Under the pieces are notes generated by a model. The model made no database searches and was not told where the DNA came from. It saw nothing but the letters and a program-made list of their open reading frames with translations. From the NCBI RefSeq assembly GCF_003315635.1, contig NZ_PDCG01000002.1, positions 186,001-250,000 of the forward strand: 64,000 nt of DNA, read 5' to 3'. Shown piece after piece: positions 1 to 8,899 of this stretch; the first letter of the stretch is position 1, and each line of letters starts with the position of its first letter. This DNA is from Bifidobacterium aemilianum (GTDB taxonomy: Bacteria > Actinomycetota > Actinomycetes > Actinomycetales > Bifidobacteriaceae). The translations under genes were made by a program, and so were the position numbers.

Positions 1-461
1 ATGCGGCGGCAGGAAGGCATGGGCCACATTGAGTGTGATGGCCATGGGAATGCCCAGGTACATGAGGGGCATATCCAATTCACGGGCGATGACAAAGATG
101 ATGGGCAGCAGCACCACCAGGCCCACCTCGAAGAAGAGCGCGATGCCCACAATGAAGGAGGCCAGGACTACGGCTATCTGGATGTGCTTGCGCCCAAACC
201 GGTTAATCAGCGTCTTGGCGATGCGATGGCCCCCACCTGAGTCGGAAACCAGTTTGCCTAGCATGGAACCGAATCCGAAGATGATGGCCAGGTGCCCCCA
301 GCTGGCCTCCGATACCGGTCTCTATGGTGCCGGGAATCTTATCCACCGGAATCTGCAGCACCAAAGCCGTAAGGAAAGAGGTGATGACAAGGGATACGAA
401 GGTGTTGAGCTTACATTAATATCAGCACTGCTACGGCGCAGGCCACGATGACTAATGGCAT
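1..461 (-). pseudogene. gntP: gluconate permease (GntP family), 5' part, frameshifted
   Basis: Read on the minus strand, this encodes the N-terminal part of a GntP-family gluconate:H+ symporter, an inner-membrane protein that imports sugar acids; the gene runs off the window edge. The stretch from about 297 to 1 is open and hydrophobic, with the family-like segment SDSGGGHRIAKTLINRFG. The frame is broken twice. Near 418-421 the start segment (MPLVIVACAVAVLILM) hits a TAA, while KLNTFVSLVITSFL continues in another frame. At the G run of the minus strand near 297-301 one extra base shifts IGGQLG away from HLAIIFGFG. It lies downstream of the SDR dehydrogenase on the same strand, which fits a sugar-acid operon. 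Either the gene is dead or the sequence has two indel errors; the family call is firm. Confidence 0.75.
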
Positions 462-659
462 GATCATGCTTTCTGTGTGTGGTGAATATCCTGCTGGCGG
501 CGCCCAGCGCCCACAAGGCCCGAATCAGGCGGGGAAGAATCTGCTATGACCTTTCCCTAAGTCTGACGGTTCATTGGCACTGACCAGAAATGGGATGGTT
601 GGGTCTGAGCCCTGTGCGCATGACCTGTGCGGCATTACACAGGGGGAGGAAGGAGCAGC

Positions 660-1437
660 TTAGCGAAGCAGATAGCCTCCATCGACAGGCAAGGTGACAC
701 CGTTGATGTAATCGGAGGCATGCGAGCAAAGAAAGACCATGGCTCCCATGAGTTCCTTGGGTTCTGCCCAGTGGCCGGCGGGGATATGCTCACGGATTTC
801 AACGCTACGGACGGGATCCTCCTGGAGGGCCTTGGTCATGGGGGTGTTGATATAACCGGGAGCCAAGGTGTTGACCTGAATATTGTGGGGGGGGGGCCAG
901 GGCATCGGCATAGGCCTTGGTAAGCCCCACCACCGCGTGCTTGCTGGCCGTATAGGGATAGATGACCTTGCCGGCTCGGAATGATTGCATGGAACCGATG
1001 TTGACGATTTTTCCGGAACCCTGGTCGATCATGATCTTGGCCACCTCGTGAGAGAGATAGTAGAGCGCATTGAGATTGAGGTCGATGACCGCCTTCCAGT
1101 CCTCATCGGGGAAGTCGACCAATTCGTGACGACGCTGCATACCGGCATTGTTGATGAGCACATCAATGCGACCATACTCCTCCGTCACCTTGTTGACGAT
1201 GGCCTGGGCCGCAGCCTCCTCGGTGATGTCCTGTTCCATGAAGACCACCCGACGGCCAGCATCCTCCACCTGCTTCCGGGTCTCCTCCCAACCCTCACGG
1301 CTGGAGGAAACGACGAAGACATCCGCTCCCACCTTGCTTACAGCCTGGGTGTAGTACTTGCCAAGACCGCTTGCTCCACCGGTGATCAGCACCACTTTCC
1401 CTCTCAAGGCGAAAGCGTCAATCGAAAATTCAACCAT
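660..1437 (-). pseudogene. SDR sugar-acid dehydrogenase (KduD / gluconate 5-dehydrogenase-like), one frameshift at G10
   Basis: A short-chain dehydrogenase that would oxidise or reduce a sugar acid with NAD(P)H in the cytoplasm. The N-terminal frame carries the cofactor motif TGGASGLG (residues 19-26), NNAG (96-99), a catalytic Ser near 149 and the Y162-x3-K166 pair. The C-terminal frame gives the family end segment VDGGYLLR. The two frames meet exactly at a run of ten G (887-896); removing one base joins DALAP to HNIQVNTLAPGY. No other lesion is visible. The start at 1437 has a good ribosome-binding site (aaggaagg). RRHELVDF and the C-terminus look most like KduD; the neighbouring gluconate permease favours a gluconate 5-dehydrogenase role. 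Exact substrate unknown. Confidence 0.8.
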
Positions 1438-1510
1438 GGGCTGCTCCTTCCTTGCGTCTGCCGCCGAATGCCGGCCAGAATCAATCCTCTTCGACCGACA
1501 GACTAAAATA

Positions 1511-1558
1511 TCGTTACACCTAAATACTGTTCTTTCAGTAACGACATTTGGTGTATCG
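1511..1558. promoter_or_regulatory. divergent operator/promoter region between SDR gene and lacI-type gene
   Basis: An AT-rich stretch between two divergent genes contains nested inverted repeats. cgttac (1512-1517) pairs with gtaacg (1538-1543). The longer element cgttacacctaaat (1512-1525) is imperfectly mirrored by atttggtgtatcg (1546-1558). This is where a LacI-family repressor encoded next door would be expected to bind. The binding itself is inference. Confidence 0.5.
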
Positions 1559-1642
1559 TTTCCCCTACTATAGGATCGACAGTGCAACTTGTCAAGATTA
1601 GCAGCACCGGTAAGATGGCGCTAAGCACCCAGAGGAGGGAAC

Positions 1643-2668
1643 ATGGCCAAAGCGACCATAGCCGATATAGCCCGCGAGGCCAATGTCTCGGTGACAACGG
1701 TCTCCCGCTTCATCAACGGGAACTATGGCAAGATGAGCGAGGCGACCAAGAACCGCGTCCAAGAGACCGTCGATCGCTTGCAATACCACCCCAGAGCATC
1801 GGCACAGAAGATGCGACAGGACCACACCCATGTGGTCGGTGTCATCGTGGCTGACATTTCCAATGTCTTCTCCTCCCTGCTGTTCAAGGGCATCTACACG
1901 GAGCTTCAACCAGCCGGCTACGATGTCATGCTGATGAACTCAAACAACAGCCTCGGTGAGGAATCGGACGAAATAGGCCGGCTGCTCTCACAAGAGGTGG
2001 ATGGACTGATCATCCAACCCAATGCCAGGGATTTCTCAGCCTATGCCTCCATCACCGACAACCGCACCCCCCTGGTCATGGTCGACAGGCGCAGCGAGGG
2101 GCAGCCTGCCACGGTCTCATCGGTGACCGCCGACAATCGTGAATCATGCCTACGCTTGGGACTGGAACTGGCAAGACGGGGCTATGAGAACATTCTCCCC
2201 CTGAGTCGAACCGGCAGTCAGATCTCAGCCCAGTCGTCTCGCGTGGAGGGCTTTCAGGAGGCTGGGGAACGGACCGGAAGCTTGGTCATGCCCATGGAGG
2301 TCGGCGACCACGGGCAGGAATGGATTGGCAAGGAGCTGGACAGGACGGTCAGTCATCTCAAAGGCAAAACGGCGATAATCTCCCTGATCGGCCCCCTCCT
2401 CTTTGACCTTCTTGATGTCTTCAAGGGGCTTGACTGGAGTTTCCCGGAGGATATAGGTCTCGTCAGCTTTGACGACTGGTCCTGGTCGCGTTATGTAGGC
2501 GATGGAATCTATCTGCTCCAGCAGGACCCCCAGGCCTTGGGGCAGGCCTGCGCCCACAATCTCCTTGAACAGATGGGGATAGCCGCCGAAACGGGCGAAG
2601 GGGACCCCTATGGTGCCAGCCGGCAAATAACGCTGCCGGTCGCCTGCATAGAGGCCCCCTCCATCTGA
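1643..2668 (+). CDS. LacI-family transcriptional regulator
   Basis: A 341-residue LacI/GalR regulator. The helix-turn-helix (ADIAREANVSVTTVSRFING, about residues 7-26) is followed by a hinge and a sugar-binding periplasmic-protein-like domain starting near VVGVIVADISN. The end (ITLPVACIEAPS) matches the usual LacI C-terminus. A strong ribosome-binding site (agaggaggg, 1631-1639) precedes the ATG. It is divergent from the SDR and gluconate permease genes, so it probably represses them and is released by a sugar acid. Genes of this arrangement resemble IdnR/GntR-controlled idonate-gluconate loci, but the effector cannot be read from the sequence. Confidence 0.9.
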   Translation: MAKATIADIAREANVSVTTVSRFINGNYGKMSEATKNRVQETVDRLQYHPRASAQKMRQDHTHVVGVIVADISNVFSSLLFKGIYTELQPAGYDVMLMNSNNSLGEESDEIGRLLSQEVDGLIIQPNARDFSAYASITDNRTPLVMVDRRSEGQPATVSSVTADNRESCLRLGLELARRGYENILPLSRTGSQISAQSSRVEGFQEAGERTGSLVMPMEVGDHGQEWIGKELDRTVSHLKGKTAIISLIGPLLFDLLDVFKGLDWSFPEDIGLVSFDDWSWSRYVGDGIYLLQQDPQALGQACAHNLLEQMGIAAETGEGDPYGASRQITLPVACIEAPSI

Positions 2669-2685
2669 ATCCACTCATGCCAAGC

Positions 2686-2711
2686 TGCCGAAGTGGTTAT
2701 TCGCCTCGGCA
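2686..2711. terminator. weak hairpin between convergent genes
   Basis: tgccga (2686-2691) pairs with tcggca (2706-2711) in the short gap between the convergent lacI-type and uracil permease genes. There is no strong T tract, so its role as a terminator is tentative. Confidence 0.3.
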
Positions 2712-2733
2712 ACCAGCTGTTTCAAGGGTTCCT

Positions 2734-4017
2734 TTAGGCATCCTCACCCCTGGCGATGACGCCGGTGGCGTGGCCCAGGGCCTTGAGGCCGTGGTATACC
2801 ACGAGGACCACGACGGTGCCTATGGCGATGCCGTTGAACTTGACGCCCGATATGGCGAAGCCGAAGTCGGCGATGCCGATGATCATGACCACAGCTGCGG
2901 TCATGACGTTCAGGGACTTGTCGAAGTCGACATGGTTGTCGACCCAGATCCGCACACCCATCATGCCGATCATGCCGTAGAGGAGGGTCGTCACCCCGCC
3001 CAGGACTCCAGCGGGGATGGTGTTGATCACGGCCCCGAACTTGGGGCACATGGATAGGATCAGGGCAAAGGCGGCCGCACACCAGTAGGCGGCGGTCGAG
3101 TAGACCTTGGTGGCCGCCATGACGCCGATGTTCTCGCCGTAGGTGGTGGTGCCGGAGCCGCCGCCGAAACCGGCTATGGCGGTGCCCAGACCGTCGGCGA
3201 AGAGGGCGGTGCCGATCTGGTCGTCGTAGTCACGGCCGGTCATCTGGGCCACGGACTTGACGTGCCCAACATTCTCCGCGATCAGGACCATGACCACCGG
3301 TATGAACATGGGCAGGATGGAGAAGTCGGCTTGGGGCATATGGAAATGGGGCAGACCCACCCAAGCCGCCTCACCGACGGCCGCGAAGTCGACCTGGCCC
3401 CGGATGCAGGCATAGATATAACCGACCAGCACACCCAGCAGGATGTTCAGGCGTCCCAGGAGGCCACGAAAGAGCATGGCGATGACCAGGACGGCCACCA
3501 GGGTGACGATGGCGGTGTCGGGAGCCTTCTGGAAGTTGCCCCAGACCGAGGGGGCCAGATTGAATCCGATGATGGCCACGATGGCCCCGTTGACCACCGG
3601 GGGCATGACCAGATCAATCCACTTGGACCCGGCGAAGTGGACCAGGATGCCGACCAGGGCCAGGATCAGACCGGTGACCATGATGCCGAAACTGGCTGCG
3701 GGCAGGCCCTTATGGGCAGACGCCACGGCAGTAATAGGGGCTATAAAACCAAAAGAGCTGCCTAGATAACTAGGCAGCCGATTGGAATTAATCAGGAGGA
3801 ACAATGCCGTGGACATTGCCGTGAAGAACAATGTCGTCGCCGGATCGAAGCCGGTCAATATGGGAACGAGGAATGTGGCACCGAACATGGCGACCACATG
3901 CTGGGCACCAATGCCGATCGTGCGCCCCCAGGTCAGGCGTTCATCGGGTTCGACCACCTCGCCCGGTTTCAAAGTCTTTCCATCACCATGCAGTTTCCAA
4001 GTGAAGAGACTACGCAC
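2734..4017 (-). CDS. uraA: uracil permease (NCS2 / UraA family)
   Basis: A 427-residue integral membrane protein of the nucleobase:cation symporter-2 family, importing uracil (possibly xanthine) for pyrimidine salvage. Family signatures include VPILTGFDPATTLFFTA near the N-terminus, the segment around LIAENVGHVKSVAQMTGRDY, which holds the substrate-binding Glu of UraA-type carriers, and the glycine-rich FGGGSGTTTYGENIGVM. Hydrophobic segments spread over the whole length agree with about 14 membrane spans. The start is GTG at 4017, supported by aaggag eight bases upstream. It appears to be a single-gene unit; no attenuator for pyrimidine control was recognised in the 190-base leader. Confidence 0.92.
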   Translation of the reverse strand: MRSLFTWKLHGDGKTLKPGEVVEPDERLTWGRTIGIGAQHVVAMFGATFLVPILTGFDPATTLFFTAMSTALFLLINSNRLPSYLGSSFGFIAPITAVASAHKGLPAASFGIMVTGLILALVGILVHFAGSKWIDLVMPPVVNGAIVAIIGFNLAPSVWGNFQKAPDTAIVTLVAVLVIAMLFRGLLGRLNILLGVLVGYIYACIRGQVDFAAVGEAAWVGLPHFHMPQADFSILPMFIPVVMVLIAENVGHVKSVAQMTGRDYDDQIGTALFADGLGTAIAGFGGGSGTTTYGENIGVMAATKVYSTAAYWCAAAFALILSMCPKFGAVINTIPAGVLGGVTTLLYGMIGMMGVRIWVDNHVDFDKSLNVMTAAVVMIIGIADFGFAISGVKFNGIAIGTVVVLVVYHGLKALGHATGVIARGEDA

Positions 4018-4204
4018 CAGTTGTTCTCCTTTTGCTCACGGCGTGGGCCCGGACTGCCCGCGCGCCCTGGGCCATTGTAGTGGGCACCTGGACAAGACCC
4101 CGTAAAAGTCAGACCCGCTCCCCCAGAATGGAGCCCCTACAGCGGCCGGAGAACCAACCGAAAGCTGGGCAGGCTCGCCTCTTGCAGGCATCGAAGCAAG
4201 CGGC

Positions 4205-5020
4205 TCAATTCAGATGGGGCTTGATGGCCCTGACCTTCTCCATAAGATCCTCATTGGAGAGCTTGGTCCGTTGGAAGGTCCGCCAGGCTTCCACATGGGT
4301 TGACCATTGCCCAGTCCGGGAATCCTGCTCGGGCCAGGCCGTCTGGACCCAACTGAGCGTGGCGCCCACATGCCCTGTCTTGGGGTCCCGCCGTGTGTAA
4401 TGCAGGCAGATGCAGTTATGGAACTCCCATGACCTGTTGGAGATTCGAAACATGAACTCCTCATCCGAGAGGTCCTCAAGCACCATCATCAGCGCGTGCA
4501 TGAAGTCCCCGTGGGCAACAGCCATGACCTCCTGCCCATCAGCATTGGCATCAAGCCAACGAACGAAGGCCGAGGCGCGGACATCGGCCACATCGGCTAT
4601 GGAATCACCGGCCGGTGCCCGCCAGTACATGGGGTCCTCCCGGCGCAGGATGGCGTTTCGCCTGTAGTCCCGCTGATATTCCTCAGGGACGATGGTGACG
4701 ATTTCACCCAGGGACCGCTCCCTCATGGTCCGCGTCTCCAGCCATTGGGCATTAGGCAGCTTGAGGAGGGCGGCGGTCTCCCTGGTCCTGGTGTAGGGGG
4801 AGACCAAATAGGTATCGAAGACCTGACGCTGGCCCCTGATCCAATCCCCCATGGCGGCAGCCTGGAGCCTACCCATAGCGGTCAGCCGCCAGCAGCGGTC
4901 GGGAACGGCTATGTTCGCTTCGGTGAATTGCGAGTCATCCCCACCGCGCAAGGTGGCATCCATGGCGTTGGCTTCTGATTCCCCGTGTCGCATGATGTAT
5001 AGATCCATCGGCAACCCCAT
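4205..5020 (-). CDS. histidine phosphatase family protein (tandem copy 1)
   Basis: A 271-residue phosphoglycerate-mutase-like phosphatase. The catalytic motif RHGES lies at residues 11-15, SPYTRTRETA follows about 80 residues in, and a second catalytic His is in AHGDFMH. The ATG at 5020 is preferred because aaggag lies six bases upstream; a longer upstream frame has no support. The next gene upstream is a clear paralogue (same length and same landmarks: RERSLGEI, DEEF, HNCICLHY, TGHV/SGHV), so the two arose by tandem duplication. Substrate unknown; the conserved C-terminal half (HNCICLHYTRRDPKTGH) is not typical of simple mutases. Confidence 0.85.
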   Translation of the reverse strand: MGLPMDLYIMRHGESEANAMDATLRGGDDSQFTEANIAVPDRCWRLTAMGRLQAAAMGDWIRGQRQVFDTYLVSPYTRTRETAALLKLPNAQWLETRTMRERSLGEIVTIVPEEYQRDYRRNAILRREDPMYWRAPAGDSIADVADVRASAFVRWLDANADGQEVMAVAHGDFMHALMMVLEDLSDEEFMFRISNRSWEFHNCICLHYTRRDPKTGHVGATLSWVQTAWPEQDSRTGQWSTHVEAWRTFQRTKLSNEDLMEKVRAIKPHLN

Positions 5021-5198
5021 TATGTACTCCTTCAACGTCGTTGGTGACACTCGTACATCAATCGTTTTACTAGACACCAGGACTTGCCCTCACCCACTGC
5101 AACTAAGCCTGGCGGGACAGCCCGCGAAGCACAAGCGCAGGTTCTGCTTTCCGCCAGTATGACTGAGGGTGAACAACCCCGCTTCGCGCGCCGCTGCT

Positions 5199-5227
5199 GG
5201 CCACCCCACATACTTGGGAGGGTGGCC
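5199..5227. terminator. hairpin after histidine phosphatase copy 2
   Basis: ggccaccc (5199-5206) pairs perfectly with gggtggcc (5220-5227) just downstream of the second phosphatase gene on the minus strand. No T run follows in that direction, so termination is only plausible. Confidence 0.35.
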
Positions 5228-5253
5228 ACTTCTCGTTTTAACGGGGCCCTGTC

Positions 5254-6066
5254 CTACATGTGCGGCTCTTGGGCACGGACCACAGCGGCCAGCTCCTCAT
5301 TGGTCAGCTCCATATGCTCGAAGCTGCGCCAAGGTTGGGAGTGGACGGTCCATTGACCGCTCTCGGGATCAGGGACCGGCCAGGAGGCCTGCACATGGGA
5401 GATAGTTGCAGATACATGGCCGCTGTGGGGATCGCGGCGGGAATAGTGCAGGCAGATGCAGTTGTGAAAGTCCCAATCATGGCTGCTGATCCGATGGATG
5501 AACTCCTCATCGGGAAGATCCTCCAACAAGAGCATGAGGGTATGCATGAAATCGCCATGGGAGACGGCGATGACCGACTGGCCCTCAGCCCGGGCCTGCA
5601 GCCAGTTGATGAGCCCCTGGGCCCTGACCTCGGCGACCTGTGCCAGGGTCTCACCGGCCGGCGCGCTCCAGTAGAGGGGGTCTCCCCTCCTTACCACTGC
5701 ATTGCGGTGGTAGACCTCCTCATAGTCATCGGGGCGCATGTTGTCGATCTCGCCCAACGAACGCTCCCGCATCAGCCGGCATTCACACCAATGGGCACCG
5801 GGCAGGCCAAGCTCAACCGCGGTCTCCCTGGCACGCATATAGGGAGAGACCAGGTACCTGTCGAAGGCAGGGCCCTTGCCTTGCAGCCAAGTGCCGATGC
5901 AGCGTGCCTGCTCGCGCCCCTTGGCGCTCAGCCTCCAACCCCGGTCGGGAATGGCCAGGTACTCCTCGGTGAAGCGCGAGTAGTCCCCCTGCCTGCCCTG
6001 CTCCTGGATGACATTGGCCTCAGACTCCCCGTGTCTGACCAGGTATAGATCCATTGGCATACCCAT
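5254..6066 (-). CDS. histidine phosphatase family protein (tandem copy 2)
   Basis: A 270-residue paralogue of the downstream neighbour. It has RHGES at residues 11-15, SPYMRARETA, RERSLGEI and the second catalytic His in SHGDFMH. The ATG at 6066 follows gaacgagg. A separate leader and a hairpin lie between it and copy 1, so each copy probably has its own promoter. Residue changes are scattered over the whole length while every catalytic motif is kept, which indicates that both copies are under selection. Function beyond phosphatase fold is not known. Confidence 0.85.
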   Translation of the reverse strand: MGMPMDLYLVRHGESEANVIQEQGRQGDYSRFTEEYLAIPDRGWRLSAKGREQARCIGTWLQGKGPAFDRYLVSPYMRARETAVELGLPGAHWCECRLMRERSLGEIDNMRPDDYEEVYHRNAVVRRGDPLYWSAPAGETLAQVAEVRAQGLINWLQARAEGQSVIAVSHGDFMHTLMLLLEDLPDEEFIHRISSHDWDFHNCICLHYSRRDPHSGHVSATISHVQASWPVPDPESGQWTVHSQPWRSFEHMELTNEELAAVVRAQEPHM

Positions 6067-6167
6067 ATGTACTACCTCGTTCCTGATGCTGTGAGGGACA
6101 AGCCCTAATCCCGATCATGGTCTCTACCAGGCATCACTGCCTGGAAACAATCTCTGTAGGCACCAAT

Positions 6168-6523
6168 CTACAACATGGCCCGCAAAAGATAGTCCCGCAG
6201 TACCACGGCCTGGTTATGGTCCTGGTCCTTGGCGGCATAGAGCAGGGTTATTCTGGGGTGCTGCCGGCAGATCGCGGTCAGGTCACCGACCAGAGGTCTG
6301 CGCCCTTCCAATTCCTGACAATAGAGACTGGCATATTCAGCGAATCGCTGCGGGTCATGACCATACCATGTTCTCAATCCGTTCGAGGGCGCTATCTCCT
6401 TGTACCACAGGTCGACAGCGGCCTTCTCCTTGGACAGGCCACGGGACCAGGGCGATCGACCAGGATACGGAACCCATCGGCTTCGGCTGCTGCCTCATAG
6501 GTTCGTTTGATGACAATACCCAT
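6168..6523 (-). pseudogene. DUF488 family protein, single frameshift
   Basis: The start (MGIVIKRTYEAAAEADGFRI, ATG at 6523 behind gggag) and the end (RTWYGHDPQRF ... ITLLYAAKDQDHNQAVVL) are both clear DUF488 hallmarks. They sit in different frames. The break is a missing base near 6445, where the family's LVDRLWPRGLSK segment should be read. DUF488 proteins are small soluble proteins of unknown function, usually about 115-120 residues, and this one would be 118 if repaired. It is either a recent inactivation or a sequencing error. Confidence 0.75.
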
Positions 6524-6916
6524 AGCTCTCCCATTCCCGGCACAGCACTCAAGCAACCCAAACTGCACCAGAGCCAGACTATATCGAGGCCAGGCAGGTT
6601 GGAAAGCCCCGCAGTGAAAACCCCGCCACCAGCGAAGACCTCATACCCTGCAAGCCTTGCCTTGATCGTAAGCGGCCACAGGTTCCGCAAACCGCAATCG
6701 TCAGGCGAGGAAGCTCGGACCATACTGGGCACAGAAATTCCCATGCACCTGTTCGCCGAGGGGTATGACAGGCCTAGCCTAACAGCAAGGCCAGGCGATC
6801 AGGAATCGGTTCATCAGCGGCTCTCACTAATTTGACGGGGAACATAGTATTCAGCACCATCTTTTATCAGCACGATTGCTATTCAACCCCTTCGATACCC
6901 CAGAGCCCATCTATCG

Positions 6917-6970
6917 AAGATTTCAAGAATGTTAGTGACATACTTGCAAGATTTCGAAAATATTAGTGAC
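6917..6970. repeat. imperfect 23-bp direct repeat, period 31 bp
   Basis: A 23-base unit beginning aagatttcaagaatgttag (6917-6939) recurs as aagatttcgaaaatattag (6948-6970), each ending in tgac. The copies are 31 bases apart, about three helical turns. There is no further copy, so this is not a CRISPR array; it may be a tandem protein-binding site or the remnant of an element end. Confidence 0.6.
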
Positions 6971-7079
6971 GTGTACTGGTTCAGCATCCTGTGAACACTC
7001 CCTTAATATGCCGAGAGACGAGGGCAGCTAGGGTTTCCGCATGGTCTTCGGGGGCACAGGAGAATCCCGCGGACGAGAG

Positions 7080-7125
7080 AGGGGCCATTTCGCTTCCTCA
7101 GGTGAGTGGAAACGCTATGGCCCCT
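7080..7125 (-). terminator. probable terminator of ychF
   Basis: aggggccat (7080-7088) and atggcccct (7117-7125) form a perfect nine-base stem about 30 bases past the ychF stop codon. The loop is long and no T run is present. Confidence 0.45.
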
Positions 7126-7155
7126 CAATGCGTTCAGTCGGCTGATGGACGGGAC

Positions 7156-8244
7156 TCAGACATTGAACTTGAATTCCACCACGTCACCATCCTGCATGAC
7201 GTAGTCGCGACCCTCCTGGCGCAGCTTGCCCTCCTCCTTGATTCGGGCCATGGAGCCTTCGGCGGCCACGAAGTCCTCGTAGGAGACGATGTCGGCCTTG
7301 ATGAAGCCGCGCTCGAAGTCGCTGTGGATGGCTCCGGCGGCCTGGGGGGCGGTCCAACCCTGGTGGATCTGCCAGGCCCGTACCTCCTTGACACCGGCGG
7401 TCAGGAAGGTCTGGAGGCCCAGCACGTCGAAGCCCACCCGGGCCAGCTGGTCCAGGCCGGATTCCTGGAGGCCGGCATCAGCCAGCATCTCGTGGGCGTC
7501 ATCCTCATCCAGCTCGGTCAGGTCGGACTCGAACTGGGCGTTGAGGAAGATGGCCTGGGCTGGGGCCACGGAAGCGGTAAGCCGGTCCTTGAGCTCCTGG
7601 CGCTGCAGTTCGTCGTCATCCACATTGAAAACGTAGATGAAGGGCTTGGCGGTCATGAGGTGGAGGTCGTAGAGGTCCGCCTTGTCGATCTTGCCTGCAG
7701 CTGCGGCATGGTCGATGGTCTCCCCGGCCTCAAGGATGGCCTTGGCCTGGTTGACGGCCCCGATGTATTCCTTGGTCACCTTGCCGCCGCGCTGGTCCTT
7801 CTCCAGCTTGGGCAGGGCGTTCTCGATGGTCTGCAGGTCCGCCAGGATCAGTTCGGTGTTGATGGTCTCGACGTCGTCGGCGGGGTCGACCTTGCCGTTG
7901 ACATGCACGATGTCCTTGTCCTCGAAGGCACGGACCACCTCGCAGATGGCGTCTGCCTCACGGATGTTGGCCAGGAACTTGTTGCCCAGGCCCTCACCTT
8001 CGGAGGCCCCCTTGACGATGCCGGCGATGTCGACGAAGGTGACGGTTGCCGGCACAATCTTCTCCGTGCCGACCAGCTTGGCCAGGACCGGAAGCCGCTT
8101 GTCCGGCAGGGGCACGATGCCGGTGTTGGGCTCGATGGTGGCGAAGGGATAGTTCTCCGCCAGAACGTTGTTGCGGGTGAGCGCGTTGAACATGGTGGAC
8201 TTGCCCACGTTGGGCAGGCCGACGATTCCGATAGTTAAGGACAT
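7156..8244 (-). CDS. ychF: redox-regulated ATPase YchF (OBG-type GTPase family)
   Basis: A 362-residue conserved P-loop NTPase, an Obg-family protein that prefers ATP and binds ribosomes. The P loop GLPNVGKS is at residues 9-16, the Walker B-type DIAG follows, and the position of the guanine-specificity motif reads NVDDDE. A C-terminal TGS domain ends in [12 protein letters not shown], the standard YchF terminus. The ATG at 8244 (MSLTIGIVG) is the family's normal start; an in-frame upstream extension of 29 residues has no homology-like features. Housekeeping gene, single copy expected. Confidence 0.96.
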   Translation of the reverse strand: MSLTIGIVGLPNVGKSTMFNALTRNNVLAENYPFATIEPNTGIVPLPDKRLPVLAKLVGTEKIVPATVTFVDIAGIVKGASEGEGLGNKFLANIREADAICEVVRAFEDKDIVHVNGKVDPADDVETINTELILADLQTIENALPKLEKDQRGGKVTKEYIGAVNQAKAILEAGETIDHAAAAGKIDKADLYDLHLMTAKPFIYVFNVDDDELQRQELKDRLTASVAPAQAIFLNAQFESDLTELDEDDAHEMLADAGLQESGLDQLARVGFDVLGLQTFLTAGVKEVRAWQIHQGWTAPQAAGAIHSDFERGFIKADIVSYEDFVAAEGSMARIKEEGKLRQEGRDYVMQDGDVVEFKFNV

Positions 8245-8290
8245 GTATTCCAGTCTAAGGCCACACTGGACGGAAGCCCCCAAGGTCGGG

Positions 8291-8899
8291 TCAGTGCTCG
8301 CAGATGACCTCCGCGTGGTCTCCCCGAACAAGGATGGCCTGGTCGTCTCGGATGATCCTGAGCTTCAGGATCTGCAGGTACTTCCTGATGATGGCGGCCG
8401 TGGCCGGATTGGCCCAGGGGGTTCCATAATGGGGCACCACCGAGAAGTCCACCAGGCCCAAGCCCTGGGTATCGCTCAGTTCGGGAGCCCTCCCGGCATC
8501 ATCCATCTCACCGATATAGGCGATGTCGGGAGCGGTGATGACGGCTCCAGCGGATTCACCCACATAGATCTTGCCCCGACGCACCTGGTCGACGAGCATC
8601 CTGTCGGCACCGATCCGTCGTAGCTCCTGGAGGAGATAGAAGGTGTTGCCGCCGCCAATATAGATGATGTCGCAGTGGGTCAGAGCCCGGTGGACCAGCC
8701 GGGGTGAGACCTTGGCCACATCCACCGTGCGGACCCGCAGACCCATGCGTCGCAGGCGTCGGGCGGCCACACGGACGGCCTGCTGGTGGACTTGGGGATT
8801 GCTTGCTGTGGGTATGTAGAGCACGCTCTTGCCACGGAGCTGTGGCTCCAAATCAACAAGGAGATCAGAAACCGACAGGAACTGGGAAACAAGCAGCAT
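8291..8899 (-). CDS. peptidase E-like protein (class I glutamine amidotransferase fold, S51 type)
   Basis: A 202-residue cytoplasmic protein of the dipeptidase E group. The core reads DIIYIGGGNTFYLLQ followed by the nucleophile elbow GESAGAVI, whose Ser is the catalytic residue in family S51. The C-terminal His context (VVPHYGTPW) also fits. The ATG at 8899 is behind a purine-rich gggggagggcgggg tract; the longer in-frame ORF upstream is low-complexity and unsupported. S51 enzymes cleave Asp-Xaa dipeptides, but many relatives have no known substrate. Confidence 0.8.
   Translation of the reverse strand: MLLVSQFLSVSDLLVDLEPQLRGKSVLYIPTASNPQVHQQAVRVAARRLRRMGLRVRTVDVAKVSPRLVHRALTHCDIIYIGGGNTFYLLQELRRIGADRMLVDQVRRGKIYVGESAGAVITAPDIAYIGEMDDAGRAPELSDTQGLGLVDFSVVPHYGTPWANPATAAIIRKYLQILKLRIIRDDQAILVRGDHAEVICEH

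Larger units (their letters stand above)
6524..7155. other. gene-free region with a tandem direct repeat
   Basis: No convincing coding sequence is visible on either strand. The part from about 6840 to 6985 is noticeably AT-rich compared with its surroundings and holds the imperfect tandem repeat described separately. The right end carries the probable ychF terminator. Confidence 0.5.

Noticed and set aside
6700-6835. A stretch reading EIPMHLFAEGYDRPSL that recalls the start of a TetR helix-turn-helix
   Set aside because: No in-frame continuation into a recognition helix on either side; too short to support a remnant.
6917-6970. CRISPR array
   Set aside because: Only two imperfect copies with an eight-base gap between them and no cas genes in the window.
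6991-8238. A 415-codon open frame opposite ychF
   Set aside because: Mirror frame; no ribosome-binding site and no recognisable domain.
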